The position numbers and the translations under genes are program-made. Positions 18,456 to 25,967 of a stretch of DNA of 64,000 nucleotides are shown in pieces; the stretch's first letter is position 1; the number at the start of each line of letters is the position of its first letter. This stretch comes from Gimesia chilikensis. GTDB taxonomy: Bacteria > Planctomycetota > Planctomycetia > Planctomycetales > Planctomycetaceae. The DNA lies in the NCBI RefSeq assembly GCF_008329715.1, contig NZ_VTSR01000032.1, positions 124,001 to 188,000 on the forward strand, in the 5' to 3' direction. Under the pieces are notes generated by a model. It saw only the letters and a list, made by a program, of their open reading frames with translations. It had not been told where the DNA came from and searched no databases.

Positions 18456-21121
18456 TGTCGATGACCAGCCAGACCAGAATGATTGAGGACTATCAGGCGA
18501 CCATCGCGGCTATGACAGATAGCCTGAATCCGTTCTGGGATGTGGTTGACTGGAGCGATGCCCCCCTCCGATGGCGGTTTTTCCGTCCCAGGGGGGCGTT
18601 GCTGCCTGTCCAGGGATGGAAGATCCACATTTCAACGAGCGCTCCTGAAAGTCTGCGGATGCTCAAAGCGGTGACTCCCCTTTTGATTGAGTCTCAGGCC
18701 GCGTTCAAGTTTCCTCGGCATCTCGAAGACATCGTCTTCCTGAATTCAGGTGATGGCGGGATCTCGGTATTGGGAAAGATTGTGACGATCTATCCGACTG
18801 ATCTTCAACAGGCGCAACAGTTGATACCACTGTTGGAAGAAGTCTGGCCTTCCAGTTACGGTCCTGAAGTGGTGACCGATCTGCGAAGGCGGTCGGGAGC
18901 AGCGGTTTCGTTCCGTTATGGAATCTTTGGGAAATCTCCCGTACTGACCGATTCACGGGGGATTCACCAGTTTGCCTTGAGCAGTTCTGACGGGACACTT
19001 TATGCTGATAGTCGGGATCGTTCGCCAGACATGCTGCCTCCTGATCCTCCTTATGCGGGAGTTCCTGCAGAGGCATGTCCTGTTAGTCCAGGTAAGACCT
19101 TTACTGTCGACGATCAGCGCTATTCGGCGTTGCATCAGATTTCCGAAACGGCTCGTGCTACCGTATATCTGGGAATCGACTTGCAGTCATTCGACAGTGT
19201 TGTGATCAAGGTTGGCAGACCGGGAGTGGGAGGGAATCTCAGTGGTGACGATATTTCGACACATTTAAGACGGGAATATCAGTTTTTAAAGCGGCTGGAG
19301 TCTGGTGGGGTCTCGCCGCGAGCGATCGCGTTTTCAGCTGACAGGTGGCCCGTATTAATTACAGAAGACATACGCGGAACTGAGTTGAATCAACTGTCGC
19401 GGGAAGAACGCATCCAGAGCCTGCCTCTGCTGGCGGAGGCATTGAACCAGATTCATCAGGCCAGTCTCGTTCATGGAGACATCAAGCCGGGAAATGCACT
19501 TCTGAGTGATGGTGTCGTGCGATTAATCGATTTTGAACTTACTGTAGAGCAGGGGGAAACAGGCAGTCGAGGAGGGACGCGCGGTCACATTGCTCCGGAA
19601 ATTGATGGAGAGATCGCCGCTGATTTCTCTCGTGATATTTATGCTCTCGCGGGTTGTGTCTTCGAGGCTGTTCTGGGAATTCCTCCAGGCCTGTTACCGG
19701 GGAATGGACAGCAGCTGGCTGATCTGCTGAAAAATGAAGGTGAGTGTTCTGCAGCAGCAGTGATTGAAGCTTTGACAAATCCCGACCCGGAAATGCGTCC
19801 CGGAATGGATGACGTCTGCAGAATGCTGCGGGAGTTTGCGGACGATCATCTAGCCGATTCCAGTTCCAGTCTGCCGGTCGAAAAGCAGGATACGGTCGCC
19901 TTACAACAATGGGCCGATCATGCAGCAAGAAAAGCGGGTCGGCAGATCGATCAGTATTTGAAATCTGAGGGGAACCAGTCCTGGTGGCGAAACTCACACA
20001 ATATGCGGCACTTTGACTGCGAGGCCATTAATCTTGGTGCTGCCGGCATTCTCCTTGGTCTGGTTTCCATCGATCAGGCCTGTCAGACGGATGAATTCAG
20101 CTACCGATTACGAGCCGGGGCTGAGTGGCTCGCCAGTCGATCTCCCCGCGGGCAAGCTGCAGGATTGTTTACCGGGAATGCTGGAGTGGCACTTGCACTG
20201 TGCACGATTGGCAAACGTTATCAATCGGCGAAATCTATTCAAGCTGGTATGAATCGGTTGGAATATGCTGCGTTGGATCATCGCGAACTGGATTTATTTT
20301 CTGGCTGTGCCGGCGTCATCTGGTCTGCATGCCTGATGGCAGAGATTCTAGAAGATGCCTCTCCGATTGACTTGATACAGCCGACACTCAAACGGCTCAA
20401 TGAATGCCGACATCTGAGAAAACAGATGCCCTTCTGGTCCATCAACAGGGAGAGAGAACCCGACTATCTGGGCTGTGCACATGGATCAGCGGGCATCGCT
20501 CTGGCATTCGGAGCACTCGGTCGTCAAACCGATGATGACAGACTGACGGAGCAGGCTATCGACACCTTTCGCCGACTTGCCAGCTTTGGGAAGAATGAGC
20601 GGGGAGATGCTTTAAAGACGATAGTTGATCAAGGCGGACAGTATGCGACAGGGGCCTGGTGCCATGGCGTCGCGGGATACCTCTGGTGCATCTTGCAGAG
20701 TGTCGGTGATCACGAAGCCCTTCGGCCGGAAATTGACTGGGCCGTGGAGCGTCTGACAGACAGTCCTGCAGTGGGGACCCCGACTTACTGTCACGGCCTG
20801 GCAGGTCAACTGGAGTTGTGGATGATGCTCAGGGAACTACCGCGTTTCCAGGATCTGGCGGAGCAGCGGGCTCACCGGGTTTCAAAAGCGTTGCAGATTT
20901 TATGTGATGATAACGGAGCGACCTGTGCGTGGGTTTCGGATGACCCGGAAGTTACCACACCTGATTTATGGGTTGGCTTTTCCGGTCCTGCCAGTGCGCT
21001 GGCGAAGTACTCAGCCCAGATCACTTCACCACTGTTGTCTGGCAGCTGGCTCAAAGTCTGCTCGGCGTCAGCAGAAAACAGAGACTTCGATTCCATTGTA
21101 GAACAGGGGATACTGCCATGA
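18455..21121 (+). CDS. lanL: Class IV (LanL-type) lanthipeptide synthetase
   Basis: An 888-residue three-domain enzyme. Residues 1-200 resemble the phosphothreonine-lyase domain of class III/IV synthetases (GWKIHIST, FKFPRHL, GKIVTIYP, SGAAVSFRYG). Residues about 215-460 form a kinase with a VVIKVG lysine, HGDIKPGN (His340) in place of HRD and DFE in place of DFG, as in LanL/LanKC proteins. The C-terminal 350 residues are a LanC cyclase with GCAHG (His676), WCHG (Cys736) and YCHG (Cys779-His780), matching the catalytic histidine and Cys/Cys/His zinc ligands of NisC. The intact zinc site argues for class IV rather than class III. It would phosphorylate Ser/Thr, eliminate phosphate and add Cys to form (methyl)lanthionine. 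GTG 18416 and ATG 18431 are alternative starts; ATG 18455 is preferred for its overlap with the peptide stop. Confidence 0.92.
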   Translation: MSMTSQTRMIEDYQATIAAMTDSLNPFWDVVDWSDAPLRWRFFRPRGALLPVQGWKIHISTSAPESLRMLKAVTPLLIESQAAFKFPRHLEDIVFLNSGDGGISVLGKIVTIYPTDLQQAQQLIPLLEEVWPSSYGPEVVTDLRRRSGAAVSFRYGIFGKSPVLTDSRGIHQFALSSSDGTLYADSRDRSPDMLPPDPPYAGVPAEACPVSPGKTFTVDDQRYSALHQISETARATVYLGIDLQSFDSVVIKVGRPGVGGNLSGDDISTHLRREYQFLKRLESGGVSPRAIAFSADRWPVLITEDIRGTELNQLSREERIQSLPLLAEALNQIHQASLVHGDIKPGNALLSDGVVRLIDFELTVEQGETGSRGGTRGHIAPEIDGEIAADFSRDIYALAGCVFEAVLGIPPGLLPGNGQQLADLLKNEGECSAAAVIEALTNPDPEMRPGMDDVCRMLREFADDHLADSSSSLPVEKQDTVALQQWADHAARKAGRQIDQYLKSEGNQSWWRNSHNMRHFDCEAINLGAAGILLGLVSIDQACQTDEFSYRLRAGAEWLASRSPRGQAAGLFTGNAGVALALCTIGKRYQSAKSIQAGMNRLEYAALDHRELDLFSGCAGVIWSACLMAEILEDASPIDLIQPTLKRLNECRHLRKQMPFWSINREREPDYLGCAHGSAGIALAFGALGRQTDDDRLTEQAIDTFRRLASFGKNERGDALKTIVDQGGQYATGAWCHGVAGYLWCILQSVGDHEALRPEIDWAVERLTDSPAVGTPTYCHGLAGQLELWMMLRELPRFQDLAEQRAHRVSKALQILCDDNGATCAWVSDDPEVTTPDLWVGFSGPASALAKYSAQITSPLLSGSWLKVCSASAENRDFDSIVEQGILP

Positions 21122-21960
21122 TCCGAACCGAGGAGTTGAGCTATGCCACTCGCTTTGCTGCAGACGGTGTGGTGTGCTGTCGCGGCCTGCTGGACCGGTC
21201 TGGACTTGAATACGCGGAGTCAGCTTACCAGTGGTCGTTGGAGCATCCGGGGCCCTTTGCCAGTGAAGTTCTGAATGGAGTGCCGGGTTCGTTTTATCAG
21301 GATCATGCCCATCCGGATGCGTTTCCCCACTATCGCTCTTTGATTATCGATTCGGGGCTGGCACAGCAGGTTGCTCAAATCCTGGGAAGTCAGAATCTCT
21401 GGCTGCTTTACGAGCAAATCTGGCTGAAGGAAGCAGGAGACCGCTTACCGACGCCGTGGCATCAGGACTTACCCTATCTGCCCCTGGAGGGGAAACAGAT
21501 TGCCACGATCTGGATTAATCTGGATCCGGTTCAGCAAGCAGATTCTCTGGAATTTGTCCGGGGCTCTCAGCGGGGTCCGCTATATAACCCGACCACATTC
21601 GATGCGAAAGATCGCGCTGCGCAGATGTATGAAGCAGGTGTCTGGCCCGCATTACCAGATATCGAGTCGGAGCGAACGAGGTGGGATATCGTTTCCTGGG
21701 GGATCGAGCCGAGCGATGTGCTGATATTTCATCCGGCCGTATTGCACGGTGGAGCAGGAACGAAGCGGGGAACGCGGCGACGTTCGATTTCTCTCAGGGT
21801 CATCGGCGATGAATCGTATGTGGCTGCACGACCTGATTCTGGTTTAGCCAACGGGGATCGCCAGACTGACGACAGGCATGATCTCGATCCATTTCAGATG
21901 CTCGCCGGAGAGGAACCCGGCACCTTATTCCGACATGCCGCCTTCCCCAGAATCGTTTGA
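21118..21960 (+). CDS. Phytanoyl-CoA dioxygenase (PhyH)-like Fe(II)/2-oxoglutarate oxygenase
   Basis: A 280-residue PhyH-family protein. The iron triad is readable: WHQD (His115, Asp117) and the distal HPAVLHGG (His210), with a following Arg-rich TRRRSISLR that supplies the 2-oxoglutarate-binding arginine. The start at 21118 overlaps the synthetase stop (ATGA), so the two are translationally coupled; the frame is open further upstream, but that part lies inside the synthetase gene. Family members hydroxylate C-H bonds in small molecules or natural products. Given the context, hydroxylation of the modified peptide, for example on Asp, Lys or His, is the likely role but is inferred. It has no signal peptide and is cytoplasmic. 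Confidence 0.9.
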   Translation: MIRTEELSYATRFAADGVVCCRGLLDRSGLEYAESAYQWSLEHPGPFASEVLNGVPGSFYQDHAHPDAFPHYRSLIIDSGLAQQVAQILGSQNLWLLYEQIWLKEAGDRLPTPWHQDLPYLPLEGKQIATIWINLDPVQQADSLEFVRGSQRGPLYNPTTFDAKDRAAQMYEAGVWPALPDIESERTRWDIVSWGIEPSDVLIFHPAVLHGGAGTKRGTRRRSISLRVIGDESYVAARPDSGLANGDRQTDDRHDLDPFQMLAGEEPGTLFRHAAFPRIV

Positions 21961-22078
21961 GGGGACGTAGCGTTTTCTGACAGTGTGTTTTTACCAGTTT
22001 GGAATTATCAAATATGTATTTTGCCGGCTATGCGAAACAGCTTTCCTTTTATCCGGTGGAAACCGTTCATGATTCCCG

Positions 22079-23770
22079 ATGCTGACTGATTTGAACAGGA
22101 CATCCAGCATGAATGTGACTGATTGTTCATTTGAAACATTGTCCGGCCGGTTTTCTGCTCTGGTTCGTTCGTGGAGAGGAACTGTGTCACCGGACCATCC
22201 CTGTGAACCAGAACTGCAGACGATTTCAGAACAGATTCAGCAGGAGGCAGAGTTGCGTTTCTTTGTCGATGGGACGAAGAATCTGGGGCATCAGGTTTCA
22301 ACTATGACGTTGATTCAACGTTGCATCGCGCAGTGTGACTATCGCGGCCACGTGCGGATTATTTATGCAGATTACAATAATCCGTTTCTGGGCTGTACTG
22401 CCGAGAAGCTGGCTCTTTTATTTCAAGGTCTGGATCGAGATCGGATGCATGCCAGTATTTTTTCAATTGGTTCCTGTGTTCATGTCACCTTCTGGCCTTA
22501 TCACCGTCGAGATGAACTGCTGCAACGGGTGAAATTTGGATTTACCGGCGGCGCGGATAACATGTCTGTCAATTATGCCGCGGAACTGAATGTCGACTAC
22601 TTCTGCCGAATTCAACCTTATTGCTGGGATGACTTACCTGGCCAGAAGGACGATGTTTATTACCAGAGTTCCTGTATCGAGTGTCATGACGCACGTCGGT
22701 TTTACCTGGTTGATGCATTACCGGAATTCGCAAGTCTGGTTGTGAATTCGCCTGAACCTCCGCCGTCTGAGGTGAGTGAGCAGACCTGGGACTGGTATCA
22801 AAGTGTCCAGGACTTCGATCCGCAACTTCGCAACAGAGTGCGAAATGCTTACTTTCTGCAGCAGAGACTGCAGCAACCAGATTCGCCGTTTATCTGGCCG
22901 ATCTATGGATTGCAGCACTTCAGAGAACAAACCCCTTTTATCGCCCTCAATTGTGTTTCTGCTGCCTGTCGGCTGATGAAAGGTTCTTCGAAACCAGTGG
23001 CGCTGGCGTCCTTTACCCCAGAGGAAAATCTTGAAGAGACCTACCGGCTGCTTAATGCTCTGGCTATCGACATGCAGCGGCAGGATCCCGAGTTGAGCAG
23101 CTTGTCCGAGGCGATCCAGCAGGAACTTTCGACCGGCGAACAGGGGGCAGTCACAGATGTGTCAGCACCTTATCTGGAAGAGATCCGCAGGGAACTTCGA
23201 GAGTGGGTTGAATCGCGGGGACGGTTGTTTGTGTTACCAGCTTTCTCATCCGCCACCGGTCAATATGAAAGAATTTCAGATGCGCTGCAGAACTCGCTTC
23301 CGCATTTGCAGAAAAATGATCTTCTCTGGGTCGGCCTGGGGCCGCAACCTCAAGAGATCTTTCAGTTCTATTATAGTCAGGCAGACATTCCGGGGATTAT
23401 TGAAGGGCAGGCATCAGCGAATTATCTGCTCTCGAATGGAATTCCATTCATTCAACTGATCCGGAAGGCACATTCATTTACGAATTGCTATCCTCTGCGC
23501 CCTCTGAATTATGATTCCAGTCATGTTGTGAAGTTGTTGAATGGTTTTGCTGCGTGGATCAGAGATCGCTGTCCCGATCTGAAAGCCAGCGATCTGAAAG
23601 AGGAGTCTGTCCTGGCAGTAGATTTTTTAACGGGGATCTCTGATAAAAGTGATCGTGATGACCCCGTCGATGCTTACTTTCAACGAGTTAAACAGAGCTG
23701 TCAGCAGCCGGGAAATGACAAGTTTCTGGTCAGTCTGGTAGCACTCAGTCTGCTGTGCAGTGACCAGTGA
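22079..23770 (+). CDS. Unrecognised protein of the lanthipeptide operon
   Basis: A 563-residue soluble protein that I cannot assign to a family. Visible elements are an N-terminal motif FFVDGTKNLGHQVST followed by an alternating beta/alpha stretch (HVRIIYADYNNPFLG), several Cys residues (YQSSCIECHD), and a C-terminal half with LLWVGLGPQPQEI and IIEGQASANYLLSNGIPFIQL. The last resembles the acceptor/donor-site end of GT-B-fold transferases, but that is only a shape impression. It lies 118 bases after the dioxygenase and ends 4 bases before the preferred P450 start, so it is part of the operon. It could be a glycosyl- or other group-transferase tailoring the peptide. ATG 22109 is an alternative start. 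Confidence 0.75.
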   Translation: MLTDLNRTSSMNVTDCSFETLSGRFSALVRSWRGTVSPDHPCEPELQTISEQIQQEAELRFFVDGTKNLGHQVSTMTLIQRCIAQCDYRGHVRIIYADYNNPFLGCTAEKLALLFQGLDRDRMHASIFSIGSCVHVTFWPYHRRDELLQRVKFGFTGGADNMSVNYAAELNVDYFCRIQPYCWDDLPGQKDDVYYQSSCIECHDARRFYLVDALPEFASLVVNSPEPPPSEVSEQTWDWYQSVQDFDPQLRNRVRNAYFLQQRLQQPDSPFIWPIYGLQHFREQTPFIALNCVSAACRLMKGSSKPVALASFTPEENLEETYRLLNALAIDMQRQDPELSSLSEAIQQELSTGEQGAVTDVSAPYLEEIRRELREWVESRGRLFVLPAFSSATGQYERISDALQNSLPHLQKNDLLWVGLGPQPQEIFQFYYSQADIPGIIEGQASANYLLSNGIPFIQLIRKAHSFTNCYPLRPLNYDSSHVVKLLNGFAAWIRDRCPDLKASDLKEESVLAVDFLTGISDKSDRDDPVDAYFQRVKQSCQQPGNDKFLVSLVALSLLCSDQ

Positions 23771-23774
23771 GGAA

Positions 23775-25049
23775 ATGCCAATGCTTCATTCTGAGTCGAC
23801 ACAGAAGTTCGATCGAATTCCTCTGCCCATCTACGATCAGAAATTCAAGGCGGATCCGTATCCGTTTTACAGATCACTTCAGCAGTCGGGAGAAAAGCTG
23901 GCAGCCATCAGCTTACCCGGTGGTCTGGAGGCCTGGCTGGTGCTGGACTACGACCTGACCCGGCATCTGATCAATTCTCCGGATCTTTCGAAGGATTTCA
24001 AAAAGTGCGTAGTGGGAGAATCCGCTGATGGTTCGGAAGCATCAGCTTCAGAACTGCATCCCATTTATCAACATCTGCATACCACCGATCCCCCCGAACA
24101 CACTTCCCTGCGCTCGCTGCTTGCTACGGAATTCACTCGCAGTCGAGTCCTGCAAATGCGCCCTCAAATTCAGGAAATCGCAGATCGACTGATCGCAGAT
24201 ATGACCTCAATGAGGGAGGCAAACCTGCTACAGGCGTTTGCGTCACCTTTTTCATTGCATGTCATCTGCCAGTTCCTGGGGGTGCCGGAACGCGACATAG
24301 AGCTGATTGGACAATGGTTACAGAGGTTGAATCAGGCTGATCTGGAGGGGACCGCAGTTGCACATGAGATCGCTGCGAATTTTCAGAATTACCTGTTGGA
24401 TCTTGCCGTCAAGGAGTGTGATTCAAATTCTGACACCTTATTCAGTCGTCTGGTAACGCGTCATGCTGATGGTGATCTCTCGGAGAAAGATTTGATTTCC
24501 AGCAGTTTCCTGCTGTTATCTGCAGGATACGAGACGGCTATGAATCTGATTGGAAACAGTGTCTTGACACTGTTAACGAAGCGTGGGATCTGGGATGAGA
24601 TTCAAAGTGGTCAATATGAGCTGGCAACGGTAGTGGAGGAACTGCTCCGCTGGGAGTGCCCATTGGAGTTCAGTACTCTGCGCGTGGCGATCAGGAAGAT
24701 CGAACTTGAAGGTGTCAGTATTGAGCCGGGTGAAAAAGTGCTTTTCTGTTTCTATGCGGCAAACCGCGACCCTCAATACTTTATGGCAGGAGAACAGCTT
24801 CAATTTCAATGCAGGCATGCATCGGCTCACATGTCGTTTGGCTTTGGCATTCATTACTGTCTGGGGGCAGGTTTAGCGCGACTCGAAAGTGAAGTTGCTA
24901 TCTCATCACTCCTCAGAACATTTCCCGAGATGCGTTTGAATCCGGAGCAACCACAACCGCAATGGCTTCCCGGATTGACGATGCGCGGTTTAGATCAACT
25001 CCCCGTTCGATTCGATTCAGAAGATTTCTTACCTGAGGGAAGAGAGTGA
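23775..25049 (+). CDS. Cytochrome P450
   Basis: A soluble bacterial P450 of about 424 residues. The heme-ligand loop is FGFGIHYCLGAG (Cys362), the K-helix ExxR is EELLRW, and the I-helix oxygen-binding motif is LSAGYETAM. All key residues are present, so it should be active given ferredoxin and reductase partners, none of which is in the window. It closes the lanthipeptide operon; the upstream gene ends 4 bases before it. The closest general resemblance is to CYP107-type natural-product hydroxylases. The substrate is inferred to be the cyclised peptide. ATG 23781, with GAGGAA six bases upstream, is an equally good start. Confidence 0.92.
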   Translation: MPMLHSESTQKFDRIPLPIYDQKFKADPYPFYRSLQQSGEKLAAISLPGGLEAWLVLDYDLTRHLINSPDLSKDFKKCVVGESADGSEASASELHPIYQHLHTTDPPEHTSLRSLLATEFTRSRVLQMRPQIQEIADRLIADMTSMREANLLQAFASPFSLHVICQFLGVPERDIELIGQWLQRLNQADLEGTAVAHEIAANFQNYLLDLAVKECDSNSDTLFSRLVTRHADGDLSEKDLISSSFLLLSAGYETAMNLIGNSVLTLLTKRGIWDEIQSGQYELATVVEELLRWECPLEFSTLRVAIRKIELEGVSIEPGEKVLFCFYAANRDPQYFMAGEQLQFQCRHASAHMSFGFGIHYCLGAGLARLESEVAISSLLRTFPEMRLNPEQPQPQWLPGLTMRGLDQLPVRFDSEDFLPEGRE

Positions 25050-25104
25050 AGGCGTGCGTTACAATATACCCGGCTGGTACTCGTCCAGGCGCTACGTTTC
25101 CTGG

Positions 25105-25480
25105 TTAATTGCCATTCTCTCCGGGTGAAGGATCGACTTCCCGATACTCCTGCGAGGTGACGAAGCGGTTTCCGTCCAATGTCAGCTCGATTTGCAGAAT
25201 TGGCGCGTGGACTTGTTCCAGGCGAAATACGTCCGGACCCAAGGGGGAGACGCGCCGACGAAATTCCGATTGACCATCGGATTAATATCTCTCGTCCGGA
25301 GAATGGCCGGGGAGAACTCGCCGGGCGGGGAGTCCTGTAGGTTATTTCGGCCTCGGCGTTTCAGAACGATCGCAGGCTTGTCACTGACCGCGTACAGCGG
25401 GATGGCTTGCGAGTCTGGGTTGGGTTTATGGTATTTCGAACCCGGTTTAAGAGAGTAATCGTCAACTGCAGGCCCGGGCA
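25105..25480 (-). pseudogene. Degraded minus-strand coding remnant
   Basis: On the minus strand a protein-like frame (about DDYSLKPGSKYHKPNPDSQA, later SPAILRTRDINPMVNR) continues after a frame change near 25270 as VSPLGPDVFRLEQVHAPILQ and ends at a stop at 25105-25107 after EVDPSPGENGN. The composition is that of a real protein interrupted by one or more frame changes. The family was not recognised. Confidence 0.35.
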
Positions 25481-25499
25481 GTGGATGCCTGACGATATG

Positions 25500-25781
25500 G
25501 TGTGATCGGTCTGGTTCCCTGGCAGATGGTCGATAAATCGGGGAAGGCGTTGCAACAGGCCGACCAACAGGGGCTGTTCATCTTCGATTAAACACCGGAG
25601 TTTACGCCACTCGGCTCGTCTAAAAGCCTGTCGTGAAGCGGAGCAACTCATTGAATTCCTGACTCTGATTCAGCAGCAGGGCTGGACAGCCAGTCAGATG
25701 CGAGTCTTTATCGAGCACTACGTCATTTTGACCGGGTCGGTGCGTAAGCAAAACGATGACGATGCTGGGATAGCGGAATAG
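25500..25781 (+). pseudogene. Degraded plus-strand coding remnant
   Basis: Two plus-strand frames look coding but are offset: GLVPWQMVDKSGKALQQADQ (from about 25507, stopping near 25590), and then RLKACREAEQLIEFLTLIQQ, continuing through MRVFIEHYVILTGSVR to a stop at 25781. There is no start codon or ribosome binding site. This is probably the end of a decayed gene; the family was not recognised. Confidence 0.3.
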
Positions 25782-25967
25782 GAACGGCAGACACTTTTAG
25801 ATACTGATTGGTTGAGACAGGCATCCGCTGTGCTGTTGCGTTCGTCGTTCATGCTCACGATAAATCCGCTTGCTTTCTTGCTTTTCCTTTCCACGTCAAA
25901 GTTGATACCATATGTGCTCCTAATGAAACGCTCATATTAGAACCGCAATTAATAGCTCAAGAGAATA

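Noticed and set aside
25430-25445. TTCGAACCC resembling a tRNA T-loop
   Set aside because: No cloverleaf could be formed around it; it lies within the degraded coding remnant.
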